Assembly (NCBI GenBank): GCA_964553915.1
Contig: CAZKMM010000094.1
Span: 1-10,470, forward strand
DNA from: CAZKMM01 sp964553915
Lineage (GTDB): Bacteria > RBG-13-61-14 > DRUE01
Direction of reading: 5' to 3'
DNA: 10,470 nucleotides
This document shows, piece by piece, positions 1 through 6,456 of the stretch. The notes beneath the pieces were generated by a model. It saw only the letters and a list, made by a program, of their open reading frames with translations, did not search any database and had not been told where the DNA came from. Within the stretch, counting starts at the first letter, position 1, and every line of letters begins with the position of its first letter. A program made the position numbers and the translations under genes.

Positions 1-695
1 CTGGCGGAGGCTCGGCTCTGGCTTCGGATTTAATCTGGCGGGCAACCCAGAAGCTCCGCCAGAAAAAGCCCCTGGTGGTTTCTATGAGCGATGTTGCTGG
101 CTCTGGCGGATATTACATTGCCTGCGGAGCGGATAAGATTGTTGCCCAGCCCGGAACCTTGACCGGTAGTATTGGAGTGGTCACCGCTCATTTTGGTCTG
201 GAGGAGCTTTTGGGATGGCTGAATTTAGGGGTGGAGAACTTAAAAAGAGGAGAATATGCGGATTTTGACCGGCTCAATCATTCCTGGAGCCCGGCAGAGC
301 AGGAAAAAGCCCAGCAGACCGTGGAGGGCTTGTATCAATTATTTCTGGAGCGGGTTCATCAGGGAAGAGGATTGGATAAAGGAGAAATAGACCGAATTGC
401 TCGGGGAAGGGTCTGGACCGGCAGGCAGGCAAAAGAGCTGGGACTGGTGGATGAGCTGGGCGGATTTGATAAGGCAGTGGAGCTGGTCAAAGAGATGCTG
501 GGAGTAAAAGAGGTCAGGCTGGTTTATAAGAAAAAGCCCATTTCCTTCTGGAAACTGCTTTTTGGCAGGGCTCAAGATGAATTTATGAAAATGATTTTGG
601 GCAAGTCCATCCGGGATTTGAAAAAAATCAGGCAGGCAGGGCTCTTTTCTGAGGGAGAAAATCTTTTTTTAAGCCCGGAAATTGAGGTGAGATAA
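1..695 (+). CDS. sppA: Signal peptide peptidase SppA, C-terminal part (5' truncated by window edge)
   Basis: Membrane-bound serine protease of the SppA/ClpP-crotonase fold, which degrades signal peptides released during secretion. The reading frame is open from base 3 and runs off the 5' edge, so only about 230 C-terminal residues are visible. They begin with the GGGSALASDLIW segment of the family. The nucleophile motif GSGGYYIA follows, with the serine codon at 102-104, and then TLTGSIGV and GRVWTGRQAKELGLVDELGG near the end of the domain. The short bacterial form carries its catalytic lysine in a G-x-Y-K-D segment after the serine. Here that segment reads GEYAD (alanine codon 258-260), as in the C-terminal half of the long E. 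coli-type enzyme, whose lysine lies in the N-terminal half. I infer a long, 67K-type SppA whose N-terminal half is upstream of the window. The stop TAA overlaps the galT start by one base, so the two are probably cotranscribed. Confidence 0.9.
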   Translation, partial: GGGSALASDLIWRATQKLRQKKPLVVSMSDVAGSGGYYIACGADKIVAQPGTLTGSIGVVTAHFGLEELLGWLNLGVENLKRGEYADFDRLNHSWSPAEQEKAQQTVEGLYQLFLERVHQGRGLDKGEIDRIARGRVWTGRQAKELGLVDELGGFDKAVELVKEMLGVKEVRLVYKKKPISFWKLLFGRAQDEFMKMILGKSIRDLKKIRQAGLFSEGENLFLSPEIEVR

Positions 696-1711
696 TGAGT
701 CAGATTCGCCAGGACCTTACCACCCAGGAATGGGTAATCATTGCCAGTGAGCGGGCAAGAAGACCCCATCAATTTGCCGAGAAAAAACCTCCCCAGCTAC
801 CAGAATACGAGCCGGGCTGTCCCTTTTGCCCGGGAAATGAGAAAATGACTCCACCAGAGGTCTCAGCTTTAAGGAATAAAGGCAGAGCCAATCAGCCCGG
901 CTGGAGGGTGCGGGTAATTCCCAATAAATTTCCCGCGCTCAGCCCGATTTCCAGAAAAAAGGAGCCAGAGCGGAAACTACTAGATGGTTTTTTCCGGCAG
1001 ATGGAAGGAGCCGGCAAGCACGAGGTTTTAATTGAAACCCCCAAACATAACCAGTTGATTCCGGAGCTCTCCAATCGCCAGGCAGAGGAGATGGTTTTAA
1101 TGCTTCGGGACCGATACCGGGCTTTGAGGGAGCTGGAATATATCCGGGTGATTGTGATTTTCAAGAATCAGGGGATTCGGGCCGGCACCAGCATTGTTCA
1201 TCCTCACTGGCAGATTGTTGCCACTCCGATTGTTCCCCAGAGCCTTCGCCGGAGGCTGGCAGTTGCCACCAGATACTGGGATGATAATGGTGGATGCCTT
1301 TATTGCGATTTAATTGAGGCAGAGAGCAAAAGCGGTCAGCGGGTGATTGAAGAAGATAATAATTTTATCGTTTTCCAGCCCTTTGCTTCCCGCTCTCCCT
1401 TTGAGACCTGGATATTATTAAAAGAACATAGTGCCTGCTTTGGTCATCTCTCTGACCGCCGGGCAAGAGCCCTGGGAAGAACCTTAAAACGAACCTTAAC
1501 CCGGCTTTATAAGGTGCTGGACCATTTTGATTATAATATTGTTGTCTATACTGCGCCGATTCGTGATGAGGAGGAAGAATATTTCCACTGGTATTTGAGG
1601 ATTGTTCCCCGATTAAGTATGATTGCTGGGTTTGAAATTGGCTCAGGAATTTTCATCAACACCGCTTTACCTGAGGAGACCGCCAGGGTGGTGCGAAAGG
1701 TAAAGCTTTAG
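695..1711 (+). CDS. galT: Galactose-1-phosphate uridylyltransferase-like protein (GalT, HIT superfamily)
   Basis: Predicted cytoplasmic transferase of the Leloir pathway, exchanging UMP between UDP-glucose and galactose-1-phosphate through a uridylyl-histidine intermediate. The protein has 338 residues, a normal length. The expected zinc ligands are C42 and C45 (CPFCPGNE), H109 (GKHEVLIETP) and H169. The active-site segment is GTSIVHPHWQ, with H171 as predicted nucleophile and Q173 conserved; S166 matches E. coli Ser161. The second GalT half shows CLYC (201-204), PFASRSPFETW (229-239) and the C-terminal FHWYLRIVPR and GFEIGSGIFIN motifs. Tryptophan between the active-site His and Gln is unusual, as small residues are common there. 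ATG 695 follows a GAGGTGA ribosome site at 684-690 and overlaps the sppA stop. Related HIT enzymes such as ADP-glucose phosphorylase share these motifs, so the exact substrate is less sure than the family. No galK or galE is visible, but the adjacent sugar symporter supports a role in sugar use. Confidence 0.85.
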   Translation: MSQIRQDLTTQEWVIIASERARRPHQFAEKKPPQLPEYEPGCPFCPGNEKMTPPEVSALRNKGRANQPGWRVRVIPNKFPALSPISRKKEPERKLLDGFFRQMEGAGKHEVLIETPKHNQLIPELSNRQAEEMVLMLRDRYRALRELEYIRVIVIFKNQGIRAGTSIVHPHWQIVATPIVPQSLRRRLAVATRYWDDNGGCLYCDLIEAESKSGQRVIEEDNNFIVFQPFASRSPFETWILLKEHSACFGHLSDRRARALGRTLKRTLTRLYKVLDHFDYNIVVYTAPIRDEEEEYFHWYLRIVPRLSMIAGFEIGSGIFINTALPEETARVVRKVKL

Positions 1712-1727
1712 GGAGGAAGGGGTTTTG
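1711..1727 (+). promoter_or_regulatory. Ribosome binding site fixing a TTG start for the symporter
   Basis: GGGAGG at 1711-1716 lies eight bases before TTG 1725-1727 and begins on the last base of the galT stop. No ATG or GTG in this frame sits at a suitable distance, so the symporter most likely starts at this TTG. A downstream start would remove a hydrophilic N-terminal tail rather than a membrane segment, so the exact start matters little for function. Confidence 0.6.
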
Positions 1728-2742
1728 GGCGAGGGAAAAGACCTGGAAAAATTAGCCGAGGAGCTGGCAAAGGAACAGGAAGAAAGGCTGGAAGGAACCG
1801 CACTCAGCAAATCAGAAAAAGCCATTTATTCTCTGGGCAATCTCCCGGCAGCACTTACCACCCAGATGATAGAAGCCTGGCTGGTATATTTCTACTGCCC
1901 GCCCACCACCGAGAATCTTCCCATTTATGCTTCTCTTACCGCGATTGGGGTAATAAATTTGATCGGCAGGATTGTTGATTCTCTGGCAGACCCGCTCATT
2001 GGACACTGGAGCGATAAGACCAAAAGCAGATTCGGGCGCAGGAGACCATTTATCCTGTTCGGCTCCCCGCTTCTGGCGGTATTCTTTTTTATGCTCTGGT
2101 TTCCCCTGACCAAGGGAGTGAGTATGGCAAACAATATTTATCTGGGGATTACCCTGTGCATTTTCTGGTTTTTATATACCGCGGTGGTGGCGCCCTATCT
2201 GGCTTTACTTCCAGAAATCACCCCTTATTTAAAGGAAAGAATCAATACCAGTGCCTGGGTGGGGGTAAATGAAGTTCTGGGCAGGTTGATTGCTTATGCC
2301 GGAGCAGGGATTCTTATCAACCGACTGAAAGGAGGAATTACCGCTCATTTTGCCGGTCTTTCTATTCATATCCCGGATGGATATAAGGTGATGGCAGGAA
2401 TTGGAGCTTTAATCACCATTATTCTTTATCTGCTTCTGGTCTGGAAGATAAAAGAAACTCCGCACAGTGAGAAAAAAGAGGTGCCATATAGCCTCTGGCG
2501 AGCCCTGGGAGAAACCTTTAAGAACAACGCCTTTGTTCCCTATATTGTGGTGATTGCGGTATTTATGCTCAGCTCCAATATGCTGATTGTGATTACCCCT
2601 TATTTCGGCACCCAGGTAATGGGAGTGAGTGAAGAAATTGCCGGATATCTGATGGGAATTCTTCTGATTGTTGCACTCTTTTTCTTTCCGGTGGTGAGCT
2701 GGGCAGGAGGAAAATTCGGGAAAAAGCCGGTTTTTACCATTT
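1725..2742 (+). CDS. GPH-family (MFS) sugar:cation symporter, N-terminal part up to scaffold gap
   Basis: Inner-membrane transporter of the glycoside-pentoside-hexuronide:cation symporter (MFS_2-like) family, related to melibiose and sucrose carriers. This piece encodes 339 residues before the run of Ns. A hydrophilic acidic/basic N-tail (1-30) is followed by successive hydrophobic spans. The family signature DPLIGHWSDKTKSRFGRRRP (89-108) lies in the cytoplasmic loop after the second span. A further hydrophilic loop near 243-257 (KETPHSEKKEVPYS) matches the central loop between the two six-helix halves. The gene continues at 2843. When the duplicated 55-bp ends are collapsed, the two parts join in one frame to give a 471-residue protein, normal for a 12-helix carrier. 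It is therefore not a pseudogene. It starts 13 bases after galT, so galactose or a galactoside is the likely substrate, but that is inferred from context only. Confidence 0.88.
2688..2742 (+). repeat. 55-bp direct repeat, left copy at scaffold gap
   Basis: The 55 bases just before the Ns, beginning CCGGTGGTGAGC and ending TTTACCATTT, are identical to the 55 bases just after them (2843-2897). They code for PVVSWAGGKFGKKPVFTI of the symporter. A perfect repeat ending exactly at the gap on both sides is the mark of two contig ends that overlap and were not merged. A biological duplication is unlikely. Confidence 0.95.
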
Positions 2743-2842
2743 NNNNNNNNNNNNNNNNNNNNNNNNNNNNNNNNNNNNNNNNNNNNNNNNNNNNNNNNNN
2801 NNNNNNNNNNNNNNNNNNNNNNNNNNNNNNNNNNNNNNNNNN
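2743..2842. other. Scaffold gap of exactly 100 Ns (probably zero or negative true length)
   Basis: Exactly 100 undetermined bases, a usual placeholder for a gap of unknown size. Both flanks carry the same 55-bp sequence, so the contigs most likely overlap and nothing is missing. Removing the 100 Ns and one repeat copy (155 bases in total) brings frame 1725 and frame 2846 into register and restores one open reading frame of 472 codons including the stop. Confidence 0.95.
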
Positions 2843-2897
2843 CCGGTGGTGAGCTGGGCAGGAGGAAAATTCGGGAAAAAGCCGGTTTTTACCATTT
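2843..2897 (+). repeat. 55-bp direct repeat, right copy at scaffold gap
   Basis: Exact second copy of 2688-2742, placed immediately after the Ns. Its GTG at 2846 can be mistaken for a start codon of a separate short gene. It is an internal valine codon of the symporter. Confidence 0.95.
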
Positions 2898-3295
2898 GTA
2901 TCTTGTGGTTTTCTCTGCTCATCTTTTTATTTCCCCTTGCCAGGCTGACCGGGATTCAAACCGGAGCAACCAAAATTCTGGGGTTCGTGCTTTTTTTCAT
3001 AATCGCTCCTCCAGTCTCTGCAATGTTTGTCTTGCAAAGACCATTATTATTTGATGTGATGGATTATGATGAAAAAATCACCGGCTTCAGGAGAGAAGCA
3101 ATGTATGAAGGAGCAGAAGGCTTTTGCACCAAGTTTGCTCTGGGAATTTCCCCGGTGATTGTCACTCAGTTGATGAGATTTTTAGGCAACACCAGAGAGC
3201 ATCCCTGGGGAATTCTGGTTGCCGGACCGGTCGCAGGGTTCTTCCTGCTTATTGCTCTCTGGTATTTCTGGAAGAAATATCCCTTCACCAGATAA
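2843..3295 (+). CDS. GPH-family (MFS) sugar:cation symporter, C-terminal part after scaffold gap
   Basis: Continuation of the transporter that begins at 1725, not an independent gene. After the repeated PVVSWAGGKFGKKPVFTI segment come 132 new residues. They hold hydrophobic spans (for example CILWFSLLIFLFPLA, ILGFVLFFIIAPPVSAMFVL and WGILVAGPVAGFFLLIALWYF) and the family's conserved loop FDVMDYDEKITGFRREAMYE with its DYDE and RREAMY elements. That loop lies between the last pairs of helices in GPH carriers and is followed here by EGFCTKFALGI. The protein ends in a short basic tail, WKKYPFTR. The stop at 3293-3295 overlaps the AAGGAGG ribosome site of the next gene, so the lipoprotein downstream is probably translated from the same message. 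Confidence 0.88.
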   Translation, partial: PVVSWAGGKFGKKPVFTICILWFSLLIFLFPLARLTGIQTGATKILGFVLFFIIAPPVSAMFVLQRPLLFDVMDYDEKITGFRREAMYEGAEGFCTKFALGISPVIVTQLMRFLGNTREHPWGILVAGPVAGFFLLIALWYFWKKYPFTR

Positions 3296-3307
3296 GGAGG
3301 GGAAAAA

Positions 3308-4213
3308 ATGAAGGTTATAAAGGTTTTCGCACTTGGGCTGGTGCTCGTTTTGGTTGGAGCTTCTTGCCATAAAGAAGAAAAAGTAAATCAGCCTCCCAGA
3401 ATCCTTCGGGTGCGGTTTAATCCTTCTCCTCCGCTCCCGGGAAAAGATTTAAGAGTATTGGTAGAAACCCGGGACCCGGAGGAAGACCGGATTCGGGCAA
3501 AATTCCGCTGGTACCTGGATGGAAAGCTGGTTCAAAAAGGAAAATCCCCGGTGCTGAGTGGAAATCTAATCAGTCCGGGTAAGAAAATTTTCGTGGAGGT
3601 TCAAATAACTGATGGGATGAACTGGACTGACTGGTTCCGCTCTCAAACTGTTCAGGTAATGACCCCGGAAGGAGCAATTCTGGATGTTCGGATTGAACCA
3701 TCCGCCCCCTTCAATGATAGCATCCTCCAGGCAGTGGTGGATTGTTTAGGCTGTGAAAATATGATGCTTCATTACCAGTGGGTAATTAACGATATCCCCC
3801 TGGAGAATTATGATGCTCCGGAGCTGGACGGAAGATTTGCCCAGCTAAAACCAAATGACCAGGTGCTGGTAAAAGTTTATTCGGAAAATAATCCGGCGGA
3901 GATACATTCCTCTCCTCCAGTGAAGATAGCCAATCGTGCCCCAATTTTTCCTGACCGGGGAAAAGTATGGATTGAAGCGGGAGTTCTTTACTTCCAGTTT
4001 CAAGCCCGGGACCCGGATGGGGAACCATTAACTTATCAGCTGGTCAATGCTCCGCCGGGAGCTAATCTAAATCCCCGCACCGAAACCGTGAGCTGGGCAA
4101 TTCCGGAGGGATTTGAAGGACCGGTTCAAATAGAGGTCAAGGTTTCAGACCCTTCCGGAGCGGAGAGTTCTACCAGGGTTTCCTTGAAGATAGAAGGAGG
4201 AGAAGTTTTTTAA
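3308..4213 (+). CDS. Predicted lipoprotein with three Ig-like domains, function unknown
   Basis: A 301-residue exported protein of unknown function. The N-terminus MKVIKVFALGLVLVLVGASC is a type II (lipoprotein) signal peptide with predicted acylated cysteine C20. The mature part appears to be three beta-sandwich units, about 28-117, 121-207 and 209-296. The last is the clearest: it opens NRAPIFP and has RDPDGEPLTYQLVNAPPG, then VSWAIP and a final VKVSDPSGAESSTRVSLKI. This is the pattern of cadherin-like/He_PIG-type Ig domains. The first has ETRDPEEDRIRAKFRWYLDGK, a PKD-like pattern. C146 and C149 (CLGC) in the second unit could form a disulfide or bind metal. The start is set by AAGGAGG at 3294-3300, seven bases ahead of the ATG. 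It is the last gene of the sppA-galT-symporter group. A structural or carbohydrate-binding role at the cell envelope is possible but is only inferred from the fold. Confidence 0.75.
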   Translation: MKVIKVFALGLVLVLVGASCHKEEKVNQPPRILRVRFNPSPPLPGKDLRVLVETRDPEEDRIRAKFRWYLDGKLVQKGKSPVLSGNLISPGKKIFVEVQITDGMNWTDWFRSQTVQVMTPEGAILDVRIEPSAPFNDSILQAVVDCLGCENMMLHYQWVINDIPLENYDAPELDGRFAQLKPNDQVLVKVYSENNPAEIHSSPPVKIANRAPIFPDRGKVWIEAGVLYFQFQARDPDGEPLTYQLVNAPPGANLNPRTETVSWAIPEGFEGPVQIEVKVSDPSGAESSTRVSLKIEGGEVF

Positions 4214-4310
4214 AAATTTGTCCTTTTAATGATTTTTTCTTCTGAGAATCCGAATGGTTCCCCTGCCTATATCTTGTGGTATCCGGAAAAAATTACCTAT
4301 ATTTTCATTA

Positions 4311-4338
4311 AATTTTATTAAAATTAAATAAAATTTTA
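4311..4338. repeat. AT-only inverted repeats upstream of the pil-operon promoter
   Basis: AATTTTA at 4311-4317 and TAAAATT at 4319-4325 form a perfect 7-bp inverted repeat around one T. The perfect palindrome TAAAATTTTA follows at 4329-4338. The surrounding 4214-4360 stretch is far more AT-rich than any coding part of the window and has long A-tracts. It could be an operator, a binding site for nucleoid proteins, or plain low-complexity DNA. I saw no GC-rich hairpin with a T-run to serve as an intrinsic terminator for the upstream operon. Confidence 0.4.
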
Positions 4339-4356
4339 AAAAATTACAAAAAATTC

Positions 4357-4386
4357 TTGACAATTGATGTAAAAATTTAGCATAAT
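4357..4386 (+). promoter_or_regulatory. Sigma-70-type promoter for the xre-pilMNOPQ operon
   Basis: A perfect -35 box TTGACA (4357-4362) is followed 18 bases later by CATAAT (4381-4386). That box differs from the -10 consensus at one base. A perfect TATAAT overlaps just downstream (4386-4391) but lies 23 bases from the -35, too far for the same box pair. A-rich tracts at about 4335-4355 resemble an UP element. Transcription would start near 4393-4398 and leave a leader of about 50 bases before the ATG at 4446. No other convincing promoter interrupts the downstream genes. Confidence 0.7.
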
Positions 4387-4445
4387 ATAATTGAAAAGAA
4401 ATTTGGCTTAAAAAGCAAGAGCAAGGGAAAGCGGGGTAGGGTTCT

Positions 4446-4709
4446 ATGGGAAAAAATAATGTTCGTCAGATTCGGGAATCTTTATTGATGAGCAAAGCAG
4501 AATTAGCCCGAAAGGCAGGGGTGAGTGCCCTGACCATTGACCGGATTGAAAAGGGAATGAATTGCCGGATGGACACTAAGCGGAAAATTATCCTCGCTTT
4601 AGGATTTAAGTTAAGTGAGAAAGATAAAGTTTTTTTGGATGATGAAACTCCCCCTGCTCAAAAGCCCAGGCGCCGGGGTAAAAAGAAAAAGAGTGACCGA
4701 AAGAAATGA
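4446..4709 (+). CDS. Small XRE-family helix-turn-helix DNA-binding protein
   Basis: An 87-residue predicted DNA-binding protein. Residues 5-60 form a cro/cI-type HTH: the positioning helix is about 17-24 (KAELARKA), the turn is GVS (25-27), and the recognition helix is about 28-36 (ALTIDRIEK). Helices that include DTKRKIILALGF complete the fold. The C-terminus is a very basic tail (KPRRRGKKKKSDRKK, 73-87) after the acidic linker DDETPP, which could add non-specific DNA contact. There is no sensor domain. The start codon has only a weak purine-rich ribosome site (GGGGTAGGG). It is the first gene after a strong promoter and is followed after 65 bases by pilM. I infer that it regulates this operon, possibly itself, but the sequence does not prove it. 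Confidence 0.8.
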   Translation: MGKNNVRQIRESLLMSKAELARKAGVSALTIDRIEKGMNCRMDTKRKIILALGFKLSEKDKVFLDDETPPAQKPRRRGKKKKSDRKK

Positions 4710-4774
4710 ATCCAAGCTTAAAGAAAGAGCGTCAATAAGATTAGGGAGATGGGAAATAGAAGAGGAGAAGAAGG

Positions 4775-5845
4775 ATGGGACTTTTAGGGGGTAAAAAACC
4801 GACTATCGGGCTGGATATTGGTTCCAGCAGTATAAAGGTAGCAGAGTTGAGGGAAAGCAAGAAGGGGTATCAGCTGGTTAATTTTGGGCTGGTCAGCATT
4901 CCGCCGGAAGCAATTGTGGATGGGGCGATAATGAATACCAGCGCGGTGGAGGATGCGATTGTCAGCCTGCTTGGGGAGCGGAAGATCAAAACCAAGGAGG
5001 TAGTTGCCAGTGTCAGCGGGCAGTCGGTAATGATTCGGAAGATTACTATGCCAGCGATGACCGAGGAGCAGTTAGAGGAACAGATTCAATGGGAGGCGGC
5101 TCAATATATTCCTTTTGAAATTACGGATGTGAATCTGGATTTCCAGATTCTCAATCCTGGCGATGAAGAGGGGAATATGGAGGTGCTTTTAGTCGCAGCC
5201 AAAAAAGAGGTAATTAACGATTATGTCACGGTGCTTCGGGATGCCGGGCTTAATCCGGTGGTGGTAGATGTAGATGCTTTTGCTCTGCTTAATATGTATG
5301 AGGTGAATTATCCAATAATGGAGAATGAGGTGGTGGCTCTGGTGAATATTGGTGCCAGTTTAATTAATATTGTCGTGCTTCAGGGCGGAAAGTATGTGTT
5401 CAGCCGGGACATTTCTATGGGAGGCAATCTTTATACTGAGGAGATTCAAAAGCAGTTAAGCGTGAGCTTTGAGGAAGCGGAACTCTTAAAGAAAGGTGGA
5501 AGCCAGGGCGAAGAGACTGAAGAGGTAATGAGAAAAGAGGTGGATATGGTGCTCAAGGAGGTGAGCGAACAGATTGCCGGGGAGATTGCCCGGAGTTTAG
5601 ATTTTTATTCTGCAGCTTCTCCTGAGGCTCCGATTAACAAGATCTGGCTTTGTGGAGGGAGCTGTCGGATTTCGGGCTTAAGCGAGTCGATTGCCAAGAA
5701 TCAGAATCTGCCGGTAGAGATTTTAAATCCTTTTCGGAACATAGAGGCAAATCCCAAACTTTTTGACCCCGCCTATCTGGAAGAGGTAGGGGCGCAGGCG
5801 GCGATTTCCGTGGGATTGGCTTTAAGGAGGGCAGGCGACCGATGA
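4775..5845 (+). CDS. pilM: Type IV pilus assembly protein PilM (actin-like ATPase)
   Basis: Cytoplasmic actin/FtsA-like protein of the type IV pilus inner-membrane alignment complex, which binds the N-terminal tail of PilN. It has 356 residues, the usual length. The nucleotide-binding elements are visible: phosphate-1 loop GLDIGSSSIKV (12-22), phosphate-2 region VNIGASLINIVV (190-201) and the adenosine-side motif WLCGGSCRISGL (291-302). The typical PilM segment QIQWEAAQYIPFEI (103-116) and RDISMGG (211-217) are also present. The AGGAG ribosome site (4763-4767) lies seven bases before the ATG. The stop overlaps the pilN start in ATGA, so the two are probably translationally coupled, as expected for direct partners. 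Confidence 0.97.
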   Translation: MGLLGGKKPTIGLDIGSSSIKVAELRESKKGYQLVNFGLVSIPPEAIVDGAIMNTSAVEDAIVSLLGERKIKTKEVVASVSGQSVMIRKITMPAMTEEQLEEQIQWEAAQYIPFEITDVNLDFQILNPGDEEGNMEVLLVAAKKEVINDYVTVLRDAGLNPVVVDVDAFALLNMYEVNYPIMENEVVALVNIGASLINIVVLQGGKYVFSRDISMGGNLYTEEIQKQLSVSFEEAELLKKGGSQGEETEEVMRKEVDMVLKEVSEQIAGEIARSLDFYSAASPEAPINKIWLCGGSCRISGLSESIAKNQNLPVEILNPFRNIEANPKLFDPAYLEEVGAQAAISVGLALRRAGDR

Positions 5846-6444
5846 TTAAAATTAATCTATTACCGGTCAAAGAGGAGAAGAAGCGGGTTGCGGTTGAGCG
5901 TCAGCTCATCACCTTCGTGGTGATTATCCTGATTACCATTGTCGGGGTGGGATACACCGGTTATTTGCGAAAGAGCCAGATCCGAAGGCTCCAGAATCAG
6001 GTTGCGGAGCGTCAGCAAAGGCTTCAGCGGTTAAAGAAGGTACAGGAAAAGGTGAACGAGTTTAAAAAAGCTAATGAGGACCTGCAGAAGAAGATTTCGG
6101 TCATCACCAATCTGGAAAAAGGAAGGGACTGGTATTTGCAATTAATTGACCAGCTGGCGCAAGCCAAACCAGAAGGGGTATGGCTGTTATCTATTGATAC
6201 TCCGAGAGGAACCAACACCGGAGCTATTTATAATGGAGCTTGGAAGATAAGAGGAGCCGCCCTGGAAAAAGATTTGGTAAGTAATTTTATTCTGGAGATC
6301 AAAAGAAGAGATAAATATTTCTCTGGGGTTTATTTGAGAAAAATTAATTTGTCCCGAAAGAGCGTAGGGGCAGTTAGTTATTATGAGTTTGATATGGATT
6401 TAAAGGTAAAGCCCCCTCCTAGCAAAGGGATGGAGGCAAGTTAA
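5842..6444 (+). CDS. pilN: Type IV pilus assembly protein PilN
   Basis: Bitopic inner-membrane protein of the pilus alignment complex. Its cytoplasmic N-terminus MIKINLLPV holds the conserved INLLP motif (4-8), which docks into PilM. One transmembrane helix covers about 22-42 (LITFVVIILITIVGVGYTGYL region). A charged Arg/Gln/Lys-rich coiled coil follows at about 45-95, then a periplasmic ferredoxin-like domain at about 98-190 that pairs with PilO. Its 200 residues are typical. The start codon overlaps the pilM stop by four bases, with AAGGAGG at 5824-5830 inside pilM. Confidence 0.95.
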   Translation: MIKINLLPVKEEKKRVAVERQLITFVVIILITIVGVGYTGYLRKSQIRRLQNQVAERQQRLQRLKKVQEKVNEFKKANEDLQKKISVITNLEKGRDWYLQLIDQLAQAKPEGVWLLSIDTPRGTNTGAIYNGAWKIRGAALEKDLVSNFILEIKRRDKYFSGVYLRKINLSRKSVGAVSYYEFDMDLKVKPPPSKGMEAS

Positions 6445-6456
6445 GGGAGGAAATAA

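Noticed and set aside
2688..2897. Biological direct repeat or target-site duplication around an inserted element
   Set aside because: Both copies end exactly at the Ns, the gap is a default 100 bases and the collapsed frame is intact. There is no sign of an insertion sequence.
2846..3295. Separate 149-residue membrane protein starting at GTG 2846
   Set aside because: The GTG is an internal valine codon inside the duplicated 55-bp contig end. The sequence continues the upstream symporter in frame once the overlap is collapsed.
3124..3372. Overlapping + strand frame across the symporter end and lipoprotein start
   Set aside because: It overlaps two well-supported genes in another frame, and its translation has no family-like features.
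4206..4260. Intrinsic terminator after the lipoprotein gene
   Set aside because: T- and A-runs are present, but I could not find a GC-rich stem before a T-run.
4406..4416. Small hairpin GCTT-AAA-AAGC in the operon leader, possible riboswitch
   Set aside because: The stem is only four base pairs, and the leader of about 50 bases matches no riboswitch core that I recognise.
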